From Chryseobacterium artocarpi (GTDB lineage Bacteria; Bacteroidota; Bacteroidia; Flavobacteriales; Weeksellaceae), in assembly GCF_001684975.1 (NCBI RefSeq), contig NZ_MAYH01000050.1, positions 124,001 through 188,000 of the forward strand: a DNA stretch of 64,000 nt. The letters are read 5' to 3'. The position numbers were made by a program, and so were the translations under genes. The notes beneath the pieces were generated by a model. That model saw only the letters and a program-made list of their open reading frames with translations. It was not told the DNA's origin and did not search any database. Positions 24,876 to 33,073 of this stretch are shown here, in pieces. Within the stretch, counting starts at the first letter, position 1. Each line of letters opens with the position of its first letter.

Positions 24876-25433
24876 ATGAAACTTACAAACAGATCAAAAG
24901 TTGTTTCCAATAAAGAAATGACCCTTGCTGAAAAAATCTACTTACCTGCTATCTTTACAGGGATGGGGATTACATTTAAGCATGCTGTAAGAACCGTGAT
25001 AAAAGGTGCTCCCGCAGTATATTCGTATCCGGAAGTACAGAAGCCAAGAACTACCATCTGGAGAGGTCAGCACGTTTTGAAAAGAGACGAAGAAGGCAGA
25101 GAAAGATGTACAGCTTGCGGACTTTGTGCGGTAGCTTGTCCTGCAGAAGCCATTACAATGACTGCTGCTGAAAGAACTAAAGAGGAAAAAGGACTTTACA
25201 GAGAAGAGAAATATGCTTCAGTATATGAAATCAATATGCTAAGATGTATTTTCTGCGGAATGTGTGAAGAAGCTTGTCCTAAATCTGCCATCTATCTTAC
25301 TGACAGATTAGTAGACGTAGAAACCAACAGAGGTTCTTTCATCTATGGAAAAGATAAATTAGTTGAAAAAATAAATGAAAGGATTGACATCACAACAAGA
25401 CAATCCGAGAAACAAAAAAATGCGGTAAAATAA
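24876..25433 (+). CDS. nuoI: NADH-quinone oxidoreductase subunit I
   Basis: A 185-residue ferredoxin-like subunit. Two [4Fe-4S] motifs are visible: CTACGLCAVACPAEAI and CIFCGMCEEACPKSAI, holding clusters N6a and N6b on the route to N2. The N-terminal segment FTGMGITFKHAVRT contacts the membrane. The stop codon overlaps the nuoJ ATG by one base, so translation is probably coupled. Confidence 0.97.
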   Translation: MKLTNRSKVVSNKEMTLAEKIYLPAIFTGMGITFKHAVRTVIKGAPAVYSYPEVQKPRTTIWRGQHVLKRDEEGRERCTACGLCAVACPAEAITMTAAERTKEEKGLYREEKYASVYEINMLRCIFCGMCEEACPKSAIYLTDRLVDVETNRGSFIYGKDKLVEKINERIDITTRQSEKQKNAVK

Positions 25434-25930
25434 TGGATCAGTTTTTATTTTTCTTGGTGGCGTTTTTAGCAGTGTCGAGTGCAGTTTATTTTGTATTTGC
25501 AAAAAATCCTCTATATGCTATTTTGTCATTAATTGTTACGATGTTTTCAATTGCCGGAATGTATATTCTTCTGAATGCTCAGTTCCTTGCAATTATCCAG
25601 ATTATAGTTTACGCAGGTGCTATCATGGTACTTTTCCTTTACATTCTTATGATGCTTAACCTTAATAAAGAAGACGAAAGCAAGAAAGGAAATACTTTAA
25701 AATTTGTTGGAGTATTTACAGCCGGGCTTCTTTTAATAGGAGTATTAGGAGTATTCAGAGGAGTTCAGCAAAACCACATTGTTGTTGAGAATGTAGACAG
25801 AGGTGTTGGTCTTACTAAAAACCTTGGTAGACTTTTGTTTAATGAATATGTTTTACCGTTTGAGCTTGCTTCCATCCTAATTTTGGCAGGTATTGTGGGC
25901 GCGGTATTAATCGGTAAAAAAGATTTATAA
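25433..25930 (+). CDS. nuoJ: NADH-quinone oxidoreductase subunit J
   Basis: A 165-residue membrane subunit with five helices. NPLYAILSLIVTMFSIAGMY and AQFLAIIQIIVYAGAIMVLF are the conserved second and third helices; the glycine-rich end holds IVGAVLIGKKDL. It begins by overlapping nuoI by one base and nuoK follows after four bases. Confidence 0.96.
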   Translation: MDQFLFFLVAFLAVSSAVYFVFAKNPLYAILSLIVTMFSIAGMYILLNAQFLAIIQIIVYAGAIMVLFLYILMMLNLNKEDESKKGNTLKFVGVFTAGLLLIGVLGVFRGVQQNHIVVENVDRGVGLTKNLGRLLFNEYVLPFELASILILAGIVGAVLIGKKDL

Positions 25931-25934
25931 AATT

Positions 25935-26264
25935 ATGGGAGAAGTAAATACATTTATACAAAGCATCCCTTTGGATTACTTCATTATCCTTTGTTCAGTA
26001 TTATTCTGCTTAGGAGTGATGGGAGTATTGCTTAGAAAAAATGCTATTGTGATTCTGGGCTGTGTAGAGCTTATGCTGAATTCTGTAAACCTTTTATTGG
26101 CAGCTTTTTCAGCATATAAAGGCAACGGCGACGGACAACTTTTAGTTTTCTTCATTATGGTGGTAGCTGCTGCTGAAGTAGCAGTAGGATTGGCAATTAT
26201 TGCTATGCTATATAGAAACACCCGTTCTGTAGATGTGAGTATATTTAATAAATTAAGAGGATAA
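25935..26264 (+). CDS. nuoK: NADH-quinone oxidoreductase subunit K
   Basis: A 109-residue subunit with three helices. GVMGVLLRKNAIVILGCVEL and MLNSVNLLLAAF contain the conserved Glu of the E-channel, and VVAAAEVAVGLAIIAMLYR contains the second. Length is normal for NuoK. nuoL starts two bases after the stop codon. Confidence 0.97.
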   Translation: MGEVNTFIQSIPLDYFIILCSVLFCLGVMGVLLRKNAIVILGCVELMLNSVNLLLAAFSAYKGNGDGQLLVFFIMVVAAAEVAVGLAIIAMLYRNTRSVDVSIFNKLRG

Positions 26265-26266
26265 GA

Positions 26267-28180
26267 ATGGAGAATTTAGTATATGCAATAGTACTTTTAC
26301 CACTTTTAGGGTTTCTTATTAACGGTTTATTCGGAAAAAATCTTCCAAAAATATTGGTAGGTTCTTTAGCTACGGCAATGGTTTTCGGATCATTCTGTAT
26401 CGCTGTAAGTATTTTCATGAATTTCAATTCTGAAAGCCAGCCTGTAATCGTAAAAGCTTTTGAATGGTTTAGAGTAAATGGTATTCAAATTAATTTTGGA
26501 TTCCAGATTGATCAGCTTTCTTTAATGATGGTAATGATCATCACGGGTATCGGTTCACTGATCCACTTATACTCTATCGGATATATGAGTCATGACAAAG
26601 GATTCTACAAGTTCTTTACTTACCTGAATCTTTTCATCTTCTCAATGTTACTTTTAGTGATGGGAAGCAACTACCTTATCTTATTCATCGGATGGGAAGG
26701 TGTAGGTCTTTGTTCTTACCTGTTAATCGGATTCTGGTATACCAACGAAGAATACGGTAAAGCAGCAAGAAAAGCTTTCATCATGAACAGAATTGGTGAC
26801 CTTGCGTTATTGATCGGTATCTTTATGATCGCTTCTCAAACTAACGCTGTAGATTACCTTTCAGTAGCAGAGAACGCTTCAAAATTTGAATTAGACGGAA
26901 CAGTGATCATCTTTATCACAGCGAGTTTATTCATCGGTGCTACCGGTAAATCTGCTCAGGTTCCATTATATACTTGGCTACCAGACGCGATGGCTGGACC
27001 AACTCCTGTTTCTGCGTTAATTCACGCGGCAACGATGGTAACAGCGGGTATCTATTTAGTAGTAAGATCTAACTTCTTATTTACTTTAGCACCTACTGTA
27101 CAGGGAGGAATTTTATTCATCGGATTCTTAACGGCGGCTTTAGCAGGATTCTATGCATTACGTCAGAACGACATCAAAAAAGTATTGGCATACTCTACCG
27201 TTTCACAGCTTGGATTTATGTTCATTGCTTTAGGATTGGGAGCTTATACAACAGCAATGTTCCACGTAATGACACACGCTTTCTTTAAAGCATTATTATT
27301 CTTAGGTGCAGGTTCTGTAATCCATGCTATGAGCAACGAGCAGGATATGCGTTTTATGGGAGGTCTTAAAAAATATATTCCTCTTACCCACGCTACATTC
27401 CTTATCGGAACATTAGCAATCTCAGGTTTCCCTCTATTATCAGGGATGATCTCTAAAGACGAAATTTTAGTAGCAGCTTTCGCTAAAAACCCTGTTTACT
27501 GGGTAATCCTATTTGTTTTAGCGGCAATGACTGCAACGTATATGTTCAGACTATATTACCTGACTTTCCACGGAGAGTTCAGAGGTACTGAAGAGCAAAA
27601 ACACCATTTACACGAAAGCCCGTCTAATATGACATTACCACTGATAGTATTGGCTATTCTTTCTGTAGTTGGAGGTTTCATCAACTTGCCACACTTCATC
27701 GGTCACGGGCACTATGCTAAACTGATGGAATGGTTAAAGCCTGTTCTTACAGAACAAAGCTACAGCCAGATGGAAGCTACTCTTTCCGGAGTGCCTTTCA
27801 ATACTGAAATGATCTTATTAGCAGCTACAGTATTAATGTTCTTCTCTGTATGGTTTATCGTAAGAAATACCTACGTGAAAAAGAAAAAAATGGCTGTGGC
27901 AGAAGAAAACTATACCGGATGGGAAAAGCTTTCTGCTAAGAAATTATACGTTGACGAACTTTACAACGCATTGATTGTAAAAACTGTTGAAGGATTAGGA
28001 CGCGGAGGAAAGATGTTTGATAAGGGTATCTTAGACCGTTTTGTAAACTTTGTAGGTGATGGTGCTGAAGACAGCGGAAAAGCTATGAAGCGTGTACAGA
28101 ACGGAAATGTAGAGACGTATATTCTTATCATGTCTTTAGCTGTGGGAATTATATTAATTGTTAACTTTTTATTACAATAA
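26267..28180 (+). CDS. nuoL: NADH-quinone oxidoreductase subunit L
   Basis: A 637-residue antiporter-like subunit. FIGWEGVGLCSYLLIGFW holds the proton-channel Glu, and LPDAMAGPTPVSALIHAATM is the diagnostic loop. QNDIKKVLAYSTVSQLGFMF follows. The long C-terminal part, with the lateral helix, reaches KNVETYILIMSLAVGI. It is one of three proton-pumping modules. nuoM starts two bases later. Confidence 0.97.
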   Translation: MENLVYAIVLLPLLGFLINGLFGKNLPKILVGSLATAMVFGSFCIAVSIFMNFNSESQPVIVKAFEWFRVNGIQINFGFQIDQLSLMMVMIITGIGSLIHLYSIGYMSHDKGFYKFFTYLNLFIFSMLLLVMGSNYLILFIGWEGVGLCSYLLIGFWYTNEEYGKAARKAFIMNRIGDLALLIGIFMIASQTNAVDYLSVAENASKFELDGTVIIFITASLFIGATGKSAQVPLYTWLPDAMAGPTPVSALIHAATMVTAGIYLVVRSNFLFTLAPTVQGGILFIGFLTAALAGFYALRQNDIKKVLAYSTVSQLGFMFIALGLGAYTTAMFHVMTHAFFKALLFLGAGSVIHAMSNEQDMRFMGGLKKYIPLTHATFLIGTLAISGFPLLSGMISKDEILVAAFAKNPVYWVILFVLAAMTATYMFRLYYLTFHGEFRGTEEQKHHLHESPSNMTLPLIVLAILSVVGGFINLPHFIGHGHYAKLMEWLKPVLTEQSYSQMEATLSGVPFNTEMILLAATVLMFFSVWFIVRNTYVKKKKMAVAEENYTGWEKLSAKKLYVDELYNALIVKTVEGLGRGGKMFDKGILDRFVNFVGDGAEDSGKAMKRVQNGNVETYILIMSLAVGIILIVNFLLQ

Positions 28181-28182
28181 TA

Positions 28183-29676
28183 ATGTCTTGTTTATTATTA
28201 ACATTATTACTATTACCTCTAGTAGGTTCGGGATTAGTTTTTGCATGGAAGAGTAATTCCAGCAAATATTTGGCACTGGGAATTGCATTGATTCAAATGC
28301 TTATTACCTTCTACATTCTGGCAGATTTCGATTTTGCTCCGACTGTAGACAGCGTATTACAGCACGAGATCAATTATCCTTGGTCACAATTCATGAAGAG
28401 CTCTCTTCACTTCGGTATCGATGGAATGAGCATGCTTCTTTTATTGCTGACGAATATTCTGGCGCCAATCATCATTTTATCTTCTTTCAACGAAAGTGTA
28501 AACTACAGAAATACATTCTATGGATTGATTCTGTTGATGCAATTCGGTCTTGTAGGAGTATTTACTTCTTTAGACGGATTATTGTTCTACATTTTCTGGG
28601 AAGTAACTTTGATTCCAATTTGGTTTATTGCCGGACTTTGGGGACAAGAGAATAAAAGGTTTGAATTTACTACGAAGTTCTTCGTATATACATTCGTTGG
28701 ATCTTTATTTATGTTAGCCGGATTGATCTATGTGTACAACCACTCTGCATCATTCGCATTAACTGATCTATACAATGCACAACTGAACGAGACACAACAG
28801 ACTGTGGTATTCTGGTTTATTTTCTTTGCTTTTGCAGTGAAATTACCGGTATTCCCTTTCCATACATGGCAACCCGATACGTATACCTACTCTCCTACTC
28901 AGGGATCGATGTTGTTATCTGGTATCATGCTTAAAATGGCGGTGTACGGTGTAATGCGTTATTTACTTCCAATCACACCACTTCCTATTGCAGGAATTTC
29001 CGGACAGATTGTAATCATCCTTGCTATTGTGGGAATTGTTCACGGAGCATTGATCGCGATCATTCAATCTGATATGAAGAGAATTATCGCTTATTCATCT
29101 TTCTCTCACGTAGGATTGATGGTAGCTGGTATCTTCGCTTCTGCAGTAGTTACTTTAAGAGGAACTTTCAATGTAGAAGGTGCTGAAGGAGCTTTGGTAC
29201 AGACTTTCGCTCACGGTATCAACGTAGTAGGATTATTCTACTGTTGTGATATTTTATACAAGAGATTTAAATCAAGAGACATCAGACAAATGGGAGGCTT
29301 AGCTAAAGTAGCACCTAAGTTTGCGGTATTATTCCTGATTATTATATTAGGTTCAATGGGAGTTCCATTGACGAATGGGTTCATCGGAGAATTTATCTTG
29401 TTGAAAGCAGTATATGACTTCAACGGAACAGCAGCAGTAATTGCTGGTCTTACGATCATTCTTGCAGCTGTATATTTATTGAGATTCTACGGAAAAGCAA
29501 TGTTCGGAGAAGGAAATGCAGAAGTATTGAGTACAGCAAAAGATTTATCAGGTGTAGAATTTTCTGTATTGGCTAGTTTAGCGGTTTTTGTGATCTTACT
29601 TGGTATTTTCCCACAACCGGTAATCGATATGGTAGGTAGTTCAGTGAAGTTTATCTACACAGCGATGGCTAACTAA
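28183..29676 (+). CDS. nuoM: NADH-quinone oxidoreductase subunit M
   Basis: A 497-residue antiporter-like subunit. LHFGIDGMSMLLLLLTNI, IFWEVTLIPIWFIAGLWG and FPFHTWQPDTYTYSP are typical, with QSDMKRIIAYSSFSHVGLM and ALVQTFAHGINVVGLF downstream. It pumps one proton per cycle in the membrane arm. A 151-base repeat-filled spacer separates it from nuoN. Confidence 0.97.
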   Translation: MSCLLLTLLLLPLVGSGLVFAWKSNSSKYLALGIALIQMLITFYILADFDFAPTVDSVLQHEINYPWSQFMKSSLHFGIDGMSMLLLLLTNILAPIIILSSFNESVNYRNTFYGLILLMQFGLVGVFTSLDGLLFYIFWEVTLIPIWFIAGLWGQENKRFEFTTKFFVYTFVGSLFMLAGLIYVYNHSASFALTDLYNAQLNETQQTVVFWFIFFAFAVKLPVFPFHTWQPDTYTYSPTQGSMLLSGIMLKMAVYGVMRYLLPITPLPIAGISGQIVIILAIVGIVHGALIAIIQSDMKRIIAYSSFSHVGLMVAGIFASAVVTLRGTFNVEGAEGALVQTFAHGINVVGLFYCCDILYKRFKSRDIRQMGGLAKVAPKFAVLFLIIILGSMGVPLTNGFIGEFILLKAVYDFNGTAAVIAGLTIILAAVYLLRFYGKAMFGEGNAEVLSTAKDLSGVEFSVLASLAVFVILLGIFPQPVIDMVGSSVKFIYTAMAN

Positions 29677-29827
29677 AAAATTAAAAGATTTAAAAATTAA
29701 AAAAATAAGAGATTAGAGAGAATAAAGATAAAAGACGAAGAGATAAAGAATGGGGACTCTTACCCCGGAACTTTAAACTCCAACCCTTGAACTTTAAACT
29801 TTAAATCTCACATCTCAAATCTATATT
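29677..29827 (+). repeat. low-complexity spacer between nuoM and nuoN
   Basis: The left part is an A-rich run with AGAGATTAGAGAG and AAGATAAAAGACGAAGAG units. The middle has GGGG, seven bases and CCCC (29754-29766 region). The right part repeats GAACTTTAAACT twice and ends ATCTCACATCTCAAATCT, again echoing the other nuo spacers. Confidence 0.6.
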
Positions 29828-31207
29828 ATGAGTGTTTTAATTATTGTTTTCCTAACGGCAGTTATTGCGTTATTTTCAGGAGTTTTCGAGCAAGGAAAAT
29901 TCGCAAGATACATTGGGATTTTGGGTTTAATCATCGCATTGTATGTAAGTTTTATGCCTGAATGTTCGTTCTTCGATCAATACAAGCATATGTATGAATA
30001 CAGTGCCAATACTGCATTATTCACCAAATTAGCCATTGTAACAACCTTATTATTATTCTTCCTTGGAGGTTTTGCATTCAGCAATCACAGAAGCCACCAG
30101 TCAGAATTATATGCATTGATGCTGTTTGCATTATGCGGAGGAATTGTTCTTTTCGGATACCAGAACTTGGTAACAATGTTCTTAGGTGTTGAAATTCTTT
30201 CTATTCCTTTATATGTAATGGCAGGTGCCAACAAAACTGATCTGAGATCAAACGAAGCTTCAATTAAGTATTTCTTAATGGGTGCATTCGCGACAGGTTT
30301 CCTACTTTTCGGGATCGCATTCATCTATGGAAGTGCAGGAACCTTCGATCTATATAGAATCCATGACTTTGGAGTAGCGAATACAGGAAATGTAATGTTC
30401 ATCTTAGGAGTATTATTAATCCTTTGTGCATTGGCATTCAAAGTTGCCTTAGCACCTTTCCATATGTGGAGCCCTGACGTATATGCAGGTTCACCTTCAT
30501 TGATCACAGCTTTCATGGCGAGTGTGGTAAAAATTTCAGGTTTCTTCGCATTGTTCAGATTAATGACAATCGGATTTGTCGGAGTTACTCACGAATGGAT
30601 CAATGTTCTTGGAGTATTCTTAATCATTACATTACTTTTAGCAAACGTTATGGGTCTTGCTCAGACGAATGCAAAAAGAATGCTTGCTTACTCTTCAGTA
30701 TCTCACGCTGGATACATTGGATTGGTATTCTTCGGAATGACAAGCCTTTCTACTTATAACTTAGCGTTCTATTTATTTGCTTATTCTTTATCTACAGTAG
30801 GAGTTTTCATGTGTCTGATCTGGGTAGAGAAATTAAAAAGAGAAACTTCTTTCGGAGCTTTCAAAGGACTGGCAAAAACAGAACCTTTATTGGCTACAGC
30901 GGCGGCAATCTCTATGCTTTCAATGGCAGGAGTTCCATTAACAGCTGGTTTCATGGGAAAATTTGCTTTATTCTCCCAGGCAATGAACGGAGCAGCTTTC
31001 CTTGTATTGGTAGCGGTATTAGGTTCAGCTTTATCTATTGCTTACTATTTGAGGCTGATCATTGCAATGTTCTTCTTTAAAGAATCAACATTCAAATCGT
31101 CTGAAAAAGTAACTCTTACTTACAACATCATTGCAGTAGTGGTGATCGTACTGATCATTATCCTGGGAATCTTCCCGGATCTGTTTGCAAGAATGTTCGG
31201 ACTGTAA
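29828..31207 (+). CDS. nuoN: NADH-quinone oxidoreductase subunit N
   Basis: A 459-residue antiporter-like subunit, the last gene of the operon. FLGVEILSIPLYVMAGANK holds the channel Glu; FKVALAPFHMWSPDVYAGSP and QTNAKRMLAYSSVSHAGYIG are diagnostic. It forms the third proton-pumping module of complex I. A strong terminator follows 20 bases later. Confidence 0.97.
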   Translation: MSVLIIVFLTAVIALFSGVFEQGKFARYIGILGLIIALYVSFMPECSFFDQYKHMYEYSANTALFTKLAIVTTLLLFFLGGFAFSNHRSHQSELYALMLFALCGGIVLFGYQNLVTMFLGVEILSIPLYVMAGANKTDLRSNEASIKYFLMGAFATGFLLFGIAFIYGSAGTFDLYRIHDFGVANTGNVMFILGVLLILCALAFKVALAPFHMWSPDVYAGSPSLITAFMASVVKISGFFALFRLMTIGFVGVTHEWINVLGVFLIITLLLANVMGLAQTNAKRMLAYSSVSHAGYIGLVFFGMTSLSTYNLAFYLFAYSLSTVGVFMCLIWVEKLKRETSFGAFKGLAKTEPLLATAAAISMLSMAGVPLTAGFMGKFALFSQAMNGAAFLVLVAVLGSALSIAYYLRLIIAMFFFKESTFKSSEKVTLTYNIIAVVVIVLIIILGIFPDLFARMFGL

Positions 31208-31227
31208 AAAGTTATCCAAACAATATT

Positions 31228-31258
31228 AAAAACCTTTCAGAATTCTGGAAGGTTTTTT
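31228..31258 (+). terminator. terminator of the nuo operon
   Basis: AAAAACCTTTCAG, loop AATT, and CTGGAAGGTTTTTTT form a long stem with a T run, 20 bases past nuoN. Confidence 0.9.
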
Positions 31259-31290
31259 TGTGTTTGAACTAAGTATATCTAAAGTATGAA

Positions 31291-31315
31291 ATTACTCCCT
31301 GATTTCAGGGATAAT
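31291..31315. other. hairpin in the nuo-LysM gap
   Basis: ATTACTCCCTG and CAGGGATAAT pair around an ATTT loop with one bulged C. It is not followed by a T run. It lies 118 bases before the LysM-like gene, and could be a regulatory structure or chance. Confidence 0.35.
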
Positions 31316-31432
31316 CACTTTATTAATAAACCTTTCACACGATTTGGAATGTTTTTTTGTGAGATTTTTTCTAAATTACGTACGGAAAACTTTCTCAGTA
31401 TTTTAAACAATAATCATTAATAACCCAATCAC

Positions 31433-32512
31433 ATGATTACTTATATGACTCTTCCGGGCGATACGTTGGAAAAGATTGCTTCTGATCTTAAAGTAGAGAA
31501 CCCTGACTACCTCAGAAAGTTCCACAACAAGCACTGCGCCGTATACGACAGACTTGTAGAACCTATACAACTAAAATCCGGGACGCTCCTTTTGATTCCT
31601 TTTGGTGAAGAGATCAGTAAATTGAATAAAGAAATCAATGAAAACGGAGACAGTCTGTACTTCCATCCACCACAAGGAAAAATTACATTTCCTATTCCTT
31701 TATTGGGTGGTATCTATACTATCAGACATCAAAAATTACAGGATGGCGAAATACTATCCAGCTATCAGTATGAGACAGAGCTGAAATATCTGAGAGCTGA
31801 AAAAAATGATCATTTCCTTTCATTACAGATTTTTGGATCCAGAAAAGACGGAATAGAATCTGATTCTAAAGTTTCCAGCCTTGCTAAAGCCTGTGCTGCC
31901 CTACTCTTTCCCGTAGAAATAAAAGTAAATACAACCGGAAAACTGACAGATGTAAAATTCTTTCATTCGGAATCAGTAATCAAAAATGAATTGGAAGCTT
32001 TGAAGAAATATTTTACGGATGACCTTTCAGCAGCATATGTAGATCAGGTAAAAGCAAAAATTAAAAATAATGATCATATTATAAGTAGTATTCAACATAC
32101 ATTACCGGTTCAGTTTCTTTTTGGGTCTTTCTACAGAGCAAAATATAAAGACTGGACAGATTCTGAAGCCTATCAGGAATTTCTTCCATGGCTATCCAGC
32201 GCCTCTCCTATTCGTTTTGAACTCTATAACCGTATTTTCCCGAAAAACCAGAACAGTAATGATGATACTTTAAAAATTACACAAACCGGAACTAGCTGTG
32301 ATTATCGGGATCTTAATCAGCTTTATGATAAAAACCATGATTATTACGAAAAATACGTGGCTGGAAACAATCCGATTACCTGTCGTCACGAAGCTGAATA
32401 TATTTTTGACAGAACCAATTTAATGATTCAAAAAGTTACAGGAAATTTCGAACTACAGATTGGTGATGTAACAGAAAATGAAGTTTTTATAATGGAAAAG
32501 CAATTAAAATAA
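31433..32512 (+). CDS. LysM-like protein of a PAAR/toxin locus
   Basis: A 359-residue protein without a signal peptide. The first ~55 residues, with PGDTLEKIASDLKVENPDYL and SGTLLLIPFG, look like a LysM module as found in tail-associated proteins that hold contractile-machine parts together. The rest (about 75-350) is not recognised; it has FPIPLLGGIYTI, a Ser/Lys-rich middle and ends LQIGDVTENEVFIME. It is the first gene of a same-strand set: a DUF4280 protein 40 bases later, then the large toxin. By position I infer an adaptor or chaperone-like partner that loads the toxin. Confidence 0.65.
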   Translation: MITYMTLPGDTLEKIASDLKVENPDYLRKFHNKHCAVYDRLVEPIQLKSGTLLLIPFGEEISKLNKEINENGDSLYFHPPQGKITFPIPLLGGIYTIRHQKLQDGEILSSYQYETELKYLRAEKNDHFLSLQIFGSRKDGIESDSKVSSLAKACAALLFPVEIKVNTTGKLTDVKFFHSESVIKNELEALKKYFTDDLSAAYVDQVKAKIKNNDHIISSIQHTLPVQFLFGSFYRAKYKDWTDSEAYQEFLPWLSSASPIRFELYNRIFPKNQNSNDDTLKITQTGTSCDYRDLNQLYDKNHDYYEKYVAGNNPITCRHEAEYIFDRTNLMIQKVTGNFELQIGDVTENEVFIMEKQLK

Positions 32513-32552
32513 ATTAGTATCTTTGGAGCAACACCAATAAAAAACGCAAAAT

Positions 32553-33056
32553 ATGTCCGGATCCGCATCACCACATGACGGAAAGCACTTTGTAATACAG
32601 AAAGGGAAAGCTCAATGTAACCAAGGTGACCAATTTCCACAGTTTAAAGTAACTTCTCATCAGAAACATTATTGGAATAACGAAGAGGGGCAGGCAGATT
32701 TTCTGGCGGTCACTGAACAGGATCTTCAATTCAATCCTCAAGGTCCAAGCTTTGGAAAATGCAAACTGAAACCTACAGCAGGAGGATATCTTCCCTGCGC
32801 CTATGCTCCTGCAGGAAAATGGCTGAAAACATATGACAAAGTAAAGGTAATGGGCAATAGTTGTGTCACTGAAATTTCAGAACTTATGTGTTCTACAGGC
32901 GGTAAAATCACCATCATGGAGCATGGACAAACCGCAGCTATGAACAAGCAGAGTGTAAAAAAAGCAGATCCACAGGAACAACATAACATCAACCCTTTTG
33001 TAGACTTCAAAGAATTTCAGAAAGAAACAGAAGGCGATGAAGTAGATGCCTATTAA
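32553..33056 (+). CDS. DUF4280 PAAR-like spike-tip protein
   Basis: A 167-residue protein. The core (about 10-135) has VIQKGKAQCNQGDQFPQF, FGKCKLKP, YLPCAYAPAGKWLKTYDKV and VMGNSCVTEISELMCSTGG, with paired Cys and Gly positions characteristic of DUF4280, the PAAR-like domain found with type VI-like injection systems of Bacteroidetes and Firmicutes. Such proteins cap the spike and carry effectors. A disordered tail of ~35 residues ends DEVDAY. It sits between the LysM-like gene and the toxin gene, 17 bases before the latter. No secretion machinery genes are in the window. Confidence 0.85.
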   Translation: MSGSASPHDGKHFVIQKGKAQCNQGDQFPQFKVTSHQKHYWNNEEGQADFLAVTEQDLQFNPQGPSFGKCKLKPTAGGYLPCAYAPAGKWLKTYDKVKVMGNSCVTEISELMCSTGGKITIMEHGQTAAMNKQSVKKADPQEQHNINPFVDFKEFQKETEGDEVDAY

Positions 33057-33073
33057 CCTTAAACTTTTCGGTC

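Noticed and set aside
31983..31990. Possible link of the nuo operon with the LysM-like gene
   Set aside because: A strong terminator at 31228-31258 and a 225-base gap separate them.
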